This document shows positions 1-8,038 of a stretch of DNA of 64,000 nt, one piece after another; the stretch's first letter is position 1; each line of letters begins with the position of its first letter. Both the position numbers and the translations under genes were made by a program. The stretch lies in the NCBI GenBank assembly GCA_029777095.1, contig JAKOTS010000013.1, positions 1 to 64,000 of the forward strand, in the 5' to 3' direction. The DNA comes from Actinomycetes bacterium. GTDB lineage: Bacteria > Actinomycetota > Actinomycetes > Actinomycetales > Microbacteriaceae. Below the pieces are notes generated by a model that saw only the letters and a program-made list of their open reading frames with translations, searched no databases and had not been told where the DNA came from.

Positions 1-534
1 GAAAATGCGCGACAACTTTCGGCTGTGTATTCGGGAGACCCCGGCGTCGCTGTCGCACTGCTGATGAACTTTGTGGTGTTGGGTGCGGGCGAGGCGCTCT
101 GGCTGCCCGCGGGCAATATGCACGCCTATATGTCGGGGCTCGGGGTCGAGTTGATGGCCGCCAGCGACAACGTGTTGCGCGGCGGCCTCACGCCGAAACA
201 CGTCGACGTTGACGAGTTGTTGCACGTGCTCGACACGCACACGCTCGTGCATCCGAGGCTTCTTCCCACGCCCGGCACGCACCCAGAGATTGACCATTTT
301 GCCCCGGGAATTCGCGACTTTGAGCTGGTGCGCGTTCGCGCCGGCGCTGCGCGCGTGCCGGTCACGCTCCGTGGCACCGCGCTGGCGCTCGCGACCGAAG
401 GCGTGCTTGCCGTCGAGGCGGGCGACGGCACTGTGGCGCGCCTGAGGGCGGGCGAGGCGCTGCTGATCACGAGCGAAACGCTGGTGCACGTGTCGGGGCC
501 GGGCGAGCTATTCGTGGCGCACGCGGGGGCCTGA
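1..534 (+). CDS. manA: Mannose-6-phosphate isomerase, C-terminal part (5' end outside window)
   Basis: The reading frame is open from base 1 and closes with TGA at 532-534, leaving about 177 residues of the C-terminal half of a type I phosphomannose isomerase. This cytosolic zinc enzyme interconverts mannose-6-phosphate and fructose-6-phosphate and feeds GDP-mannose synthesis for envelope glycans. The cupin portion carries the family pattern 'LWLPAGNMHAYMSG', where the His helps bind zinc, and 'SDNVLRGGLTPKHVDVDEL', followed by a second cupin-like half. The position next to whiB2 and the DUF3499 and Rv3259-like genes matches the actinobacterial manA neighbourhood. The GTG at 25 is internal, not the true start. 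The family call is confident. Confidence 0.93.
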   Translation, partial: ENARQLSAVYSGDPGVAVALLMNFVVLGAGEALWLPAGNMHAYMSGLGVELMAASDNVLRGGLTPKHVDVDELLHVLDTHTLVHPRLLPTPGTHPEIDHFAPGIRDFELVRVRAGAARVPVTLRGTALALATEGVLAVEAGDGTVARLRAGEALLITSETLVHVSGPGELFVAHAGA

Positions 535-617
535 GTCATCCACCGCTCGTCTCATTCGCGAGACACGCCGCGCGTCATAAACGTTCAATCGTGTGTTGAG
601 GGTTTAATGCACGCGGC

Positions 618-646
618 TTGACCTGAGCGAACTACACCTGTGTAAT
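618..646 (+). promoter_or_regulatory. Probable housekeeping promoter of whiB2
   Basis: A -35 hexamer TTGACC (618-623) and a -10 hexamer TGTAAT (641-646) are separated by 17 bases, close to the sigma-A consensus. They lie about 50 bases upstream of the whiB2 ATG at 695. The manA-whiB2 gap is otherwise AT-richer than its surroundings. Confidence 0.6.
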
Positions 647-694
647 TACTTGTGGGCACCGCGTGGTGTCCTTCGTTGGGGGGAGAGAGGCGAT

Positions 695-1018
695 ATGACG
701 GTTGTGGGATATCGTTCAGGCGTTCCCGAGGATTGGTTTATCGATCCCGTACAGCTTGGCGTGCCAGGAGTACGACGTGCGGACCCTGGCGAAGATGAAG
801 GACAGCTTTCTTGGCAGACGGATGCGCTGTGTGCGCAGACAGACCCCGAGGCATTTTTTCCCGAAAAGGGCGGGTCGACGCGCGATGCAAAGCGCATCTG
901 CACGACCTGCGAGGTGCGAACCGAGTGCCTCGAATACGCGCTGCAAAATGACGAACGATTTGGCATCTGGGGCGGGCTCAGCGAGCGCGAACGCCGGAAA
1001 CTGAAGCAGCGCGCATAG
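695..1018 (+). CDS. whiB2: WhiB-family iron-sulfur regulator, WhiB2/WhmD type
   Basis: A 107-residue WhiB protein. Four cysteines (in LCAQ, ICTTC and TECLE) would hold a 4Fe-4S cluster, and the turn GIWGGLSERERRKLK gives the G[IV]WGG loop followed by a basic tail that contacts DNA. WhiB2/WhmD is the essential member linked to septation and cell division in actinobacteria. ATG 695 is preferred over the upstream GTG at 650 because a purine-rich ribosome site (GGGGGAGAGAGG, 678-690) sits just before it and family members start near 'MTVVGYRSG'. It is monocistronic, with its own promoter upstream and hairpins downstream. Confidence 0.93.
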   Translation: MTVVGYRSGVPEDWFIDPVQLGVPGVRRADPGEDEGQLSWQTDALCAQTDPEAFFPEKGGSTRDAKRICTTCEVRTECLEYALQNDERFGIWGGLSERERRKLKQRA

Positions 1019-1034
1019 TTCTTGGCCGTGCGCG

Positions 1035-1069
1035 CGGGCCCGCATTGCGATGAAGCAATGCAGAGCCCG
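1035..1069 (+). terminator. Hairpin after whiB2
   Basis: An inverted repeat with perfect inner arms GCATTGC (1042-1048) and GCAATGC (1055-1061), loop GATGAA, and outer CGGGC/GCCCG arms. No T tract follows, so it is either an intrinsic-like terminator or an mRNA 3' stabiliser. Confidence 0.5.
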
Positions 1070-1099
1070 AGGCGAGCGGCATGGATGGCCTGTTGTACG

Positions 1100-1142
1100 G
1101 CGCGCCCCGTCGAATCATGTGCGGGGCGCGCTTAGGCTTTTT
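1100..1142 (+). terminator. Rho-independent terminator immediately before the glycosyltransferase
   Basis: Perfect 10-bp arms GCGCGCCCCG (1100-1109) and CGGGGCGCGC (1122-1131) with a 12-base loop, followed by TTAGGCTTTTT (T run 1138-1142). It ends only five bases before the next start codon at 1148. Confidence 0.75.
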
Positions 1143-1147
1143 ACGCT

Positions 1148-4000
1148 ATGCCATCCCGAGTTCATGCCATCCTTGTGGCGCGTGATCACGCGCAACACTT
1201 GCGGCGCACGCTGACTGCGCTGAAGGCGCAAACCACGCCCCCAGACATGCTCACGATTGTGTTGCTCGGGCGTGATGAGCAGGTGCGCGCGGTGGCCGCG
1301 GAATCCGGAGCCGACGCTGTGATCGCGGCGCCCGATGGCACCTCGTTCGCCAAGGCGGTCGGCCTCGCAGCGCGGCGCACGTCCGAGGGAGCGCACGTCT
1401 GGCTCCTCGCCCAAGACACTGCGCCCGAACCGCAGGCGCTCGAGCGGCTCGCCGGCGGCCTCGAGCTCGCACCATCGGTGTGGGTGACCGGGCCGAAGCT
1501 CGTGCGATGGCATGCGCCAGAAAAAATTGTCTCGCTGGGCGTCACGCTCACCACCCGCGGCCGCGCATTTGAGCAGGCCGAGGGCGAGCGCGATCAGGGC
1601 CAGCACGACGGCATGAGCGATGTGCTCGGGGTCGATGTGCGCGGCGTCCTCGTGCGCGCCGAGGCTTGGAGCGCGCTCGCCGGGCCGGATCCCGCGCTCG
1701 CGGGTGCCGATGAGGGGCTCGACCTAGGTATTCGGTCGCGGCTGGCAGGCGGCCGCGTCAGCGTGCAGCCGCTCGCTCGCGTCGCCGTTGCGGGCGATGG
1801 CGTGGCTGGGCTCCCCGATCCGACGCACCCCGGTGGCCGCGCTCGCCGCGCCTACGCCGAGCGCACCGCGCTGCTGCATCGCAGGCTGACCTTCGCGCGC
1901 ATCGTGCCGCTCGTCCTCTGGTGGCTCGCGATTCTTCCGGTCGCGCTCCTGCGCACCGTGTCGCTGACCGTGCGCAAGACGCCCGGCAAGATTCTTCCTG
2001 AGTGGGGCGCGGCGCTCACCGTGCTGGTGCGCTGGGGCGCCCTGCATCGTTCGCGGCAGCGGGTCGCACGCACGCGCACACAGTCGTGGGCCGCGCTCGC
2101 GCCACTGCGCATGAGCGAGGGCGAGCTGCGCCGCGAGATGGCGCTGCGGTCGGACGAACCCGCCGAGACCGAGGTCGATCACACTGAGCTGCGGTTCTTC
2201 ACCGGCGGCGGAGCGTGGCTGGTGCTGGCCGGGGTCGTCGTGTCTGTGCTCGTGTTCACGCCGTTGCTCGCGTGGACGACCCTTGGCGGTGGCGCGCTTC
2301 TTCCCCTCAACCACACGGTGGCTGGGCTCTGGGCGGAGGCCGCGTACGGTATTCGCCACGCGGGTCTTGGCACCATCGGCGCCGCCGACCCGTTTGCGGC
2401 CGTCGTCGCGCTGATCGGCACGTTCACCTGGTGGGCGCCCTCGCAGGCGATGGTCGTGCTTTGGGTGCTCGCTCTGCCGCTCGCGCTGCTGGGCGGGTGG
2501 TTCGCGGCAACCCGGGTCACCGATCGCGCCGGACTTCGGATTATCGCGGCCATCGCGTGGGCCCTCGCCCCCACCTTCTTGCTCTCGCTGCAACAGGGCC
2601 GGCCGACCGGCGTCATTGTGCATCTTCTCCTCCCGTGGCTCTTCGCCGTGGGCGCGGTCGCGTTCCGTTCGTGGGGCGCTGCCGGCGCGGCATCCCTCCT
2701 TCTTATCGCCGTGTTGGCATGTGCGCCGGTGCTCGCGCTGCCACTCGCCGTGCTCTGGATCGTGGCGATCGTGCTCGGGCGCCGCGGCATTGCCCGGCTG
2801 CTCTGGCTGCCCGTGCCGGCGCTGGTGGTCTTCGCTCCGCTGATCTGGCAGCGCGGCTTCGTCGAAGCGCGGTGGTGGGGTCTGCTTGCCGACCCCGGTG
2901 CCGTGTGGGCGGGCCCGCGCGCGGGGGTGGATGCCTCAGCCCGAGCGGCCGTCGCCGCAGGGTTTGCCGACGGCGGCGACGCCGGTTGGTCGGCGATGTT
3001 CGCATCGCTCGGCTGGCAGGGCGGCACGCTTGTGGCGTTCGTCCTTGTCGCACCGCTCGCCGTGTTGGCGTTGCTGTCACTGCTCACCCCCCGCATTGGT
3101 GCCGCCGCGGTGCTGGTTGGGACGGCGTTGCTGGGCGTCGGGACCGCGCTTGGCGCGACGCTGCTGTTTGTGCAGGCGGTGGGCGAGGAATCCATCGCCC
3201 TCTGGCCAGGCGCGGGAGCAAGCCTTGCCTGGCTTGGTGCAATCGGTGCCGCGATGGTTGCTGTGCAGGGCTTCGGCGGAACGTCATGGCGCCCCCGCCT
3301 GTGGTGGGCCGCGGGGATCGTTGCGGTCAGCGCCATTGTGCTCGCCGCCCCGACCCTTGCCTCGCTCGCTCGCGGCGAATCGCACCTGACAAATGGCCCG
3401 GGCAGCACGTTGCCGGCATATGTTGCGGTCGCCGGCGTCGACGACCCGGGTACGCGCACGCTGGTCTTGACGCCGCAGCCCGACGGCGGCGTGGCGGCAC
3501 GCATTGTGTGGGGCGCGAGCGAGACGCTCGGTGGCCAATCGACTGCGACATCGACGGCACGGGATGCCAGTGACGCAGACCGGCACATCGCCGAACTCGC
3601 CGCAAACCTTGTCGCGCCGAGCGGTGCCGATGTCGCCGCACTGCTCGATGAATCAGCCGTGTCATTCGTGCTCCTCGTCGATGGCAACAGCGCCGGCGCT
3701 ACCGAGGTGCTCACCGATGTTGCGCGCATGCGCACGCTGGCCGCTGCCACCGCGATGGATCAAGCGCCGGGTCTCGTGAGCGTCGGCAGCACCTCACGCG
3801 GCGACCTGTGGCGTGTCGAGGGCGTTGCGCCGCCGGCGATCGGCACCGCGCCGAACGCCGCCGGCACGATCGTCACCGTGCAGCTGATTGCGGTTGCGAT
3901 CGCGGTGTTGCTGGCGCTGCCGACCGCCGCCTCGCGGCGCGCGGGCCGCCGCTGGCCCCACCTGCTCGTGGGTCCAAGTTCGAGAGAAGGCCAGGCATGA
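1148..4000 (+). CDS. Large membrane glycosyltransferase, family 2
   Basis: A 950-residue protein. Residues 1 to about 230 form a GT2 (GT-A fold) domain starting 'MPSRVHAILVARDHAQHL', with the usual hydrophobic strand but QDT (in LLAQDTAPEP) where most family members have DDT or DDD, so donor binding may be altered. From about residue 245 the chain is rich in membrane segments (for example FARIVPLVLWWLAILPVALL and WLVLAGVVVSVLVF), ending in an extracellular region and a last membrane segment. It is inferred to transfer a sugar onto an envelope polymer or lipid; the acceptor is unknown. It overlaps the DUF5719 gene by ATGA, so the two are co-translated. There is no obvious Shine-Dalgarno sequence, and a terminator ends just upstream. 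Confidence 0.85.
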   Translation: MPSRVHAILVARDHAQHLRRTLTALKAQTTPPDMLTIVLLGRDEQVRAVAAESGADAVIAAPDGTSFAKAVGLAARRTSEGAHVWLLAQDTAPEPQALERLAGGLELAPSVWVTGPKLVRWHAPEKIVSLGVTLTTRGRAFEQAEGERDQGQHDGMSDVLGVDVRGVLVRAEAWSALAGPDPALAGADEGLDLGIRSRLAGGRVSVQPLARVAVAGDGVAGLPDPTHPGGRARRAYAERTALLHRRLTFARIVPLVLWWLAILPVALLRTVSLTVRKTPGKILPEWGAALTVLVRWGALHRSRQRVARTRTQSWAALAPLRMSEGELRREMALRSDEPAETEVDHTELRFFTGGGAWLVLAGVVVSVLVFTPLLAWTTLGGGALLPLNHTVAGLWAEAAYGIRHAGLGTIGAADPFAAVVALIGTFTWWAPSQAMVVLWVLALPLALLGGWFAATRVTDRAGLRIIAAIAWALAPTFLLSLQQGRPTGVIVHLLLPWLFAVGAVAFRSWGAAGAASLLLIAVLACAPVLALPLAVLWIVAIVLGRRGIARLLWLPVPALVVFAPLIWQRGFVEARWWGLLADPGAVWAGPRAGVDASARAAVAAGFADGGDAGWSAMFASLGWQGGTLVAFVLVAPLAVLALLSLLTPRIGAAAVLVGTALLGVGTALGATLLFVQAVGEESIALWPGAGASLAWLGAIGAAMVAVQGFGGTSWRPRLWWAAGIVAVSAIVLAAPTLASLARGESHLTNGPGSTLPAYVAVAGVDDPGTRTLVLTPQPDGGVAARIVWGASETLGGQSTATSTARDASDADRHIAELAANLVAPSGADVAALLDESAVSFVLLVDGNSAGATEVLTDVARMRTLAAATAMDQAPGLVSVGSTSRGDLWRVEGVAPPAIGTAPNAAGTIVTVQLIAVAIAVLLALPTAASRRAGRRWPHLLVGPSSREGQA

Positions 4001-5445
4001 CCCGATCACGCGCATTTTCGGCCGCGTCGCTGGGCGCCCGGTTACTTGTCGGCGCCTCGGCCGCTGTCGGCGCGGTCGCGCTGGTGTCGGTGGCAGTGTT
4101 CACCCCCTGGGTGCCGCTGACGGCGACACCGCTCGCGATCGACGAACGCCCCGCCGCCGCCGACGTGACGCTTGCGTGTGCCGGCGGCATCCTAATCGCG
4201 GGGCGCACGAGCGCCGATGCGTCGGTGATCGACGTTGCGGCTGGGGCCGACACGACGGCCGGAGTGGCCAGCGGTGGTGGCTCCGATGGTGCCGGTGCCG
4301 CGGCTGCTGCTCCCGAGCCCACGACGCTCGGCGCGCCCGATGTGCGGGGCGACGCCGGCGCGCGCAGCTACCGGCTCGCGCCACACGACGATGCACCGGC
4401 GAGGCTCGCCGCCGCCCAGGCGAGCTCAGTCGAAGCCGAAGATATTCGAGGACTGGCCGCCGCCGCGTGCACGCCGCCGCTGAGCGAATCCTGGCTCGTC
4501 GGTGGTGCGACGACGACCGGCCGTTCAGGCCTCGTGCAGCTGAGCAACCCGAGCGATGCGGCCGCGACCGTGTCGTTGGTGGTGTTTACGGCGGCGGGGG
4601 CATCCAATGCCGATGGCGAAACCGGCACCGTGATCGTGGTGCCGCCGCGTGCGCAGCGTGTGGTCTCGCTCGCCGGGCTTGCCCCCCTGGCCGACAACCC
4701 CGTGGTGCGCGTCACCGCGCAGGGTGCGCCCGTCGCCGCAACGCTGCAGTCGAGCCGAATTCGTACGATTACGCCCTCGGGTGCCGATGTGCAGACGTCG
4801 ATCGCACTGCCCGCGCAGAGACAGGTGATTGCCGGGATTCTCGTGCCCCAGCGGCCCGAAGATGACGCCGAAGATAGCGTGACGACGGTCGTGCGCCTGC
4901 TGTCGCCGGCGGCCGCGGGCGAAGCGATCGTGACGGTGACCGCGACGGGTCAGGATGCCCCGGCCCTCGCCCCGATCAGCGTGCCGATGGAAGCGGGGGT
5001 TCCCGTCGACGTCGAGGTGCCCGGGCTTGCGGCAGGCGGGTACTCGATCACCGTCGTCGGTACGACGCCGGTCGTGGCCGCCGCCTGGCAAGCCACGCAG
5101 GCGGGCTCGGGCGGCGACTACGCCTGGCACGCGGCGGCGCCGGCGATTGGCGTGCCGAGCCAGTTCGCTGTGGCAAGCGGTGCGACCTCGACGCTCTCGC
5201 TCGTGAACGGTCGCACCGAAGCGGCGACGGTGACGGTGCTGCAACCGAACGGTGTGCCGGTTGAGGTGTCGGTGCCGGCCAGTGGTTCGGCGACGCTCGC
5301 GCTGCCTGGTGTTGGCGTCTACTCGCTCGACCCGGGCGACGGCGCGGTGCACGCGATGGTGTCAGTTGCCGGTCCCAGCTTGAACGCGGCGTACCCGGTC
5401 TGGTCGGCGGAGGCGTTGAACGACGCTGTGCGGGTGTATCCGTAG
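3997..5445 (+). CDS. DUF5719 family envelope protein
   Basis: A 482-residue protein whose start (ATG 3997) overlaps the stop of the glycosyltransferase. An N-terminal hydrophobic anchor (about residues 13-38, VGASAAVGAVALVSVAVF) is followed by a large Ala/Val/Gly-rich beta-type ectodomain with two cysteines (TLACAGG, AAACTPP). It fits DUF5719, which in actinobacteria sits directly behind this kind of glycosyltransferase, so a shared envelope role is inferred; no catalytic motif is visible. The last bases, including the stop, are partly duplicated just downstream. Confidence 0.8.
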   Translation: MTRSRAFSAASLGARLLVGASAAVGAVALVSVAVFTPWVPLTATPLAIDERPAAADVTLACAGGILIAGRTSADASVIDVAAGADTTAGVASGGGSDGAGAAAAAPEPTTLGAPDVRGDAGARSYRLAPHDDAPARLAAAQASSVEAEDIRGLAAAACTPPLSESWLVGGATTTGRSGLVQLSNPSDAAATVSLVVFTAAGASNADGETGTVIVVPPRAQRVVSLAGLAPLADNPVVRVTAQGAPVAATLQSSRIRTITPSGADVQTSIALPAQRQVIAGILVPQRPEDDAEDSVTTVVRLLSPAAAGEAIVTVTATGQDAPALAPISVPMEAGVPVDVEVPGLAAGGYSITVVGTTPVVAAAWQATQAGSGGDYAWHAAAPAIGVPSQFAVASGATSTLSLVNGRTEAATVTVLQPNGVPVEVSVPASGSATLALPGVGVYSLDPGDGAVHAMVSVAGPSLNAAYPVWSAEALNDAVRVYP

Positions 5446-5489
5446 GGGAGTGCTTCCGCACCTGTGCGGGTGTATCCGTAGGGAGTGCT
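5426..5489 (+). repeat. Direct repeat of the DUF5719 gene tail
   Basis: The 29 bases at 5426-5454, which include the last codons and stop of the DUF5719 gene, recur almost exactly (one G fewer) at 5462-5489, offset by 36 bases. The second copy is non-coding. Confidence 0.85.
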
Positions 5490-5503
5490 GAGCGCTTCCG
5501 CGC

Positions 5504-5962
5504 CTAAAAGTGGAAGTGGTCGCGGCCGAGATCCCACGGGTCGCGGCCGAGATACTCGGCGCTCGCGCGGAACACGCAGGCCTCGATTCCCATGCGGCGG
5601 TGAAGCTCGTCGTTGCGGTGCAACCGGGCGAGGCGCTCGATCGGCAGGCGGTAGAGCACGATCCGCTTCTGTGCCGTGCTGGTCCACCAGCGGGGAACGC
5701 CCTGCGGGTCGTCAGGCGCAGGCAAATGCTCGGGCATCGCGCCGATCTCGTACCGCACCTCGATGAGTGCGGGCCAGGCGGAGCGGAGGAACTCGGCGGC
5801 ACCGCTCACCGCGATCTCAAACCGGTCGAACCGGCCGTCGAGCGGGGGAAGCGGGGGGCGGACGACCTCGCTGCGGCCCACCCGGCCGTGCCGTCCGTGG
5901 CGTGTTGGACGCCGAGGAGTGGTGTCGGGGACGTGAGTCGCCCTGCCCCAAAGTCTTGCCAT
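5504..5962 (-). CDS. Metallopeptidase-family protein, Rv3259-like (zincin-like fold)
   Basis: A 152-residue protein resembling mycobacterial Rv3259. Both share a 'PPL-PPxDxRFDRFEIAV' start, a conserved 'RIVLYRLPIERLAR' strand and a C-terminal helix before 'EYLGRDPWDLG'. The family is usually filed under putative metallopeptidases, but this copy has no HExxH; the corresponding helix reads NDELHRRMGIEACVF, so proteolytic activity is doubtful. The ATG at 5962 is the first in-frame Met, and the stretch before 'RSEVVRPP' is Arg-rich and may be non-conserved. It is convergent with DUF5719 and divergent from DUF3499, the arrangement of Rv3259/Rv3258c next to whiB2 and manA in mycobacteria. Confidence 0.8.
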   Translation of the reverse strand: MARLWGRATHVPDTTPRRPTRHGRHGRVGRSEVVRPPLPPLDGRFDRFEIAVSGAAEFLRSAWPALIEVRYEIGAMPEHLPAPDDPQGVPRWWTSTAQKRIVLYRLPIERLARLHRNDELHRRMGIEACVFRASAEYLGRDPWDLGRDHFHF

Positions 5963-6033
5963 GAGCCAAGTCTAGGTCAGGGCTCGGCGGGGCGACGCGG
6001 GCAGTGTCAGTGCCGTCGAATAGTCTGGCGGTG

Positions 6034-6243
6034 ATGTTGCAACGACTGTGTTCCAAAGTCGCGTGCGCCCGTGAGGCGGTCGCGACGTTGACCTATGACT
6101 ATGGCGACCAGATGGCCGTGCTTGGTCCGCTTGGGGTGCAAGAACCCCACGCGCACGATCTCTGCGCGATCCACGCGGAACGCATGTCGGCACCGAAGGG
6201 GTGGCAGGTCGTTCGGCACGCCACCATGAAAGGAATTTCATGA
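6034..6243 (+). CDS. DUF3499 small cysteine protein, Rv3258c-like
   Basis: A 69-residue protein with the DUF3499 pattern: two paired N-terminal cysteines (RLCSKVACAREAVATLTY), a glycine-proline turn (VLGPLGVQEPHAHDLC) and 'CAIHAERMSAPKGWQVVRH'. The Cys/His set suggests a small zinc ribbon; the function is unknown. ATG 6034 is chosen because the family begins directly at the cysteine motif, although GTG 6004 or 6031 is possible. Its stop overlaps the HlyD-like gene by ATGA, so the exporter operon may be translated from this message. Confidence 0.8.
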   Translation: MLQRLCSKVACAREAVATLTYDYGDQMAVLGPLGVQEPHAHDLCAIHAERMSAPKGWQVVRHATMKGIS

Positions 6244-7163
6244 GTGTGTGGCGCAAATGGGTCCTCCCGATTCTGAGCCTGATTGTGTTCGGTGCAATCG
6301 CTGCGAGCCTGGTCAAGGTCGCATTCTTCCCCGATGAGTCGACCTCGGCTGAGCAACCGACGAGCCAGATCGCCGATCCCGTCGTGCCGGTCGAGCGCGG
6401 TTCGATCGCCAGTGCATTGGATGTCGCGGGCACGGTCGCGCGCGACGCCGCAGTGCCATTGCGCGCAGACGTCGATGGCACCGTCGTCGAGGCCCTCGTC
6501 GCCGATGGCCAGCGCGTTGAGGCCGGCCAGGTGCTGTTCCGCGTGAAGACAGACGATCCGGTGCGCACCATCAATCTTGTTGCGCCCTTTGCGGGCGACC
6601 TCAGCGAGGTTGCGCTCGTGAAAAACCAGCGGGCCTCCGTCGGCATTGAATACGCGAAGCTCACCCCGCTGACCTTCCACGTGCTCGGCACGATCGAGCC
6701 GGTTCAGCTCTATCGCCTCATCAACGCGCCTACCGATGCATCCATTTCGATCACCGGCGGCCCGGCACCCTTCACCTGCACCGGACTGAGCGTGCAGGTC
6801 GCCGAAGACGCCAGCACGAGCGTGCGGTGCGCGATTCCGGCCGACCAGACCGTGTTTGCGGGGCTGCCCGCGACGATTGGCATCACCGTTGGCCAGGTTG
6901 ACGACGCGCTCGTTGTCCCGACCACCGCCGTGCAGGGCGGGGCGGGGACCGGGCTGGTTTGGGTCGACAACGGCGACGGCACCACCGAAGAGCGCGCGGT
7001 CACGCTCGGCGTGTCTGATGGCGCGATGGTCGAGGTGACCGAAGGGCTCGAAGAGGGTGAGCTGATTCGCCAGTTCGTGCCCGGCGTCCTGGCCCCTGCT
7101 GAGCAGTTCTGTTACGAGATCGCCCCCGGCGAGGAGGTCTGTGAGTCTGGGGTCAGCTGGTGA
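6240..7163 (+). CDS. Periplasmic-adaptor-like (HlyD/MacA family) exporter subunit
   Basis: A 307-residue protein starting at ATG 6240, with AAAGGA shortly upstream. An N-terminal membrane anchor (KWVLPILSLIVFGAIAASL) is followed by a lipoyl/biotinyl-like half (RADVDGTVVEALVADGQRV...GQVLFRV), a barrel region, and a C-terminal 'VVPTTAVQGG...GLVWV' segment typical of membrane fusion proteins. In Gram-positives such proteins partner MacB-like ABC transporters. The next two genes supply ATPase and permease, and all junctions overlap by a few bases, so a three-gene transporter is clear. The substrate is unknown; antimicrobial peptide or lipid export is an inference only. Confidence 0.85.
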   Translation: MSVWRKWVLPILSLIVFGAIAASLVKVAFFPDESTSAEQPTSQIADPVVPVERGSIASALDVAGTVARDAAVPLRADVDGTVVEALVADGQRVEAGQVLFRVKTDDPVRTINLVAPFAGDLSEVALVKNQRASVGIEYAKLTPLTFHVLGTIEPVQLYRLINAPTDASISITGGPAPFTCTGLSVQVAEDASTSVRCAIPADQTVFAGLPATIGITVGQVDDALVVPTTAVQGGAGTGLVWVDNGDGTTEERAVTLGVSDGAMVEVTEGLEEGELIRQFVPGVLAPAEQFCYEIAPGEEVCESGVSW

Positions 7164-8038
7164 CCCTGCTCCAGCTCGCCGGCGTCGCCCGCAGTGTCCA
7201 ACTGCCCGACGGCGACAACCTCGATATTCTCACCGGTATCGACCTTGAGGTTTCGGTCGGCGACCACGTCTCAATCGTCGGGCGCAGTGGGTCGGGCAAG
7301 ACCACGCTGCTCAATATTCTTGGGATGCTCGATGAGCCCACCGCGGGCACCGTTTCGTTCGAGGGTCGCGACGTTCGCGGGCTCAGCGGTCGCGCCCGCG
7401 ACCTGGCACGCGGCCGTGACATCGGGTTTGTGTTTCAGCAGTTCAACCTCCTGCCCGGGCGCACGGCGCTCGAGCAGGTCGTCATGCCACTGATGTATGC
7501 CGATGGGCGCATGTTCTGGCGCCGCCGTGAATTAGCCGCCGAGATGCTTGAACGGGTCGGCCTCGGGGGCCGCCTCGAGTCGAAGCCCGAGAAGCTCTCG
7601 GGCGGCGAGCAGCAGCGAGTGGCAATCGCCCGCGCGCTGGTGCGGAAGCCGCGACTGATTCTTGCCGACGAACCCACGGGTGCACTCGACATCGACACGG
7701 GCGCATCGGTCATGGGCCTGCTCGATCAGGTTGCGACCGAATCGGGTGCCGCACTCATCACGATCACGCACGATCTGCACGTCGCGGCCCGCGCTCGCAG
7801 GCACTACCGCCTCGATGGTGGCGTGCTGCGGCCGGCAGACCTCGAGCTCGCGTTCGCGGCCAGCACGCTTGTCGTTGATGCGAAGGCCGAGGCGGCGCTC
7901 GGGTTGACGACGCCGGCGGGGGCTGAGGTTGCGGTGACCCGCGAGGTGTTGGCGAGCCCTGAGGTGTTGGCGGCCCCGGAGGTGTCGGGGAGCCGTGACG
8001 ATCCAGCGGCTCGCGAGATGTCGGGGGAGGATGGCTGA
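7160..8038 (+). CDS. ABC transporter ATP-binding protein, MacB/LolD-like
   Basis: A 292-residue nucleotide-binding subunit with Walker [10 protein letters not shown] (about residue 41), Q-loop QQFNLLPG, signature [15 protein letters not shown] and Walker B LILADEP, all intact. It starts at GTG 7160, overlapping the adaptor stop, and its stop shares a base with the permease ATG. After the ATPase core (about residue 235) there is an unusual tail with repeated 'EVLAxPEV' units, which is probably disordered. It powers the FtsX-like permease encoded next. Confidence 0.92.
   Translation: MTLLQLAGVARSVQLPDGDNLDILTGIDLEVSVGDHVSIVGRSGSGKTTLLNILGMLDEPTAGTVSFEGRDVRGLSGRARDLARGRDIGFVFQQFNLLPGRTALEQVVMPLMYADGRMFWRRRELAAEMLERVGLGGRLESKPEKLSGGEQQRVAIARALVRKPRLILADEPTGALDIDTGASVMGLLDQVATESGAALITITHDLHVAARARRHYRLDGGVLRPADLELAFAASTLVVDAKAEAALGLTTPAGAEVAVTREVLASPEVLAAPEVSGSRDDPAAREMSGEDG

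Noticed and set aside
6201..6239. Longer HlyD-like protein starting at 6201
   Set aside because: This stretch overlaps the DUF3499 coding end, while ATG 6240 has a ribosome site and begins just before the membrane anchor.
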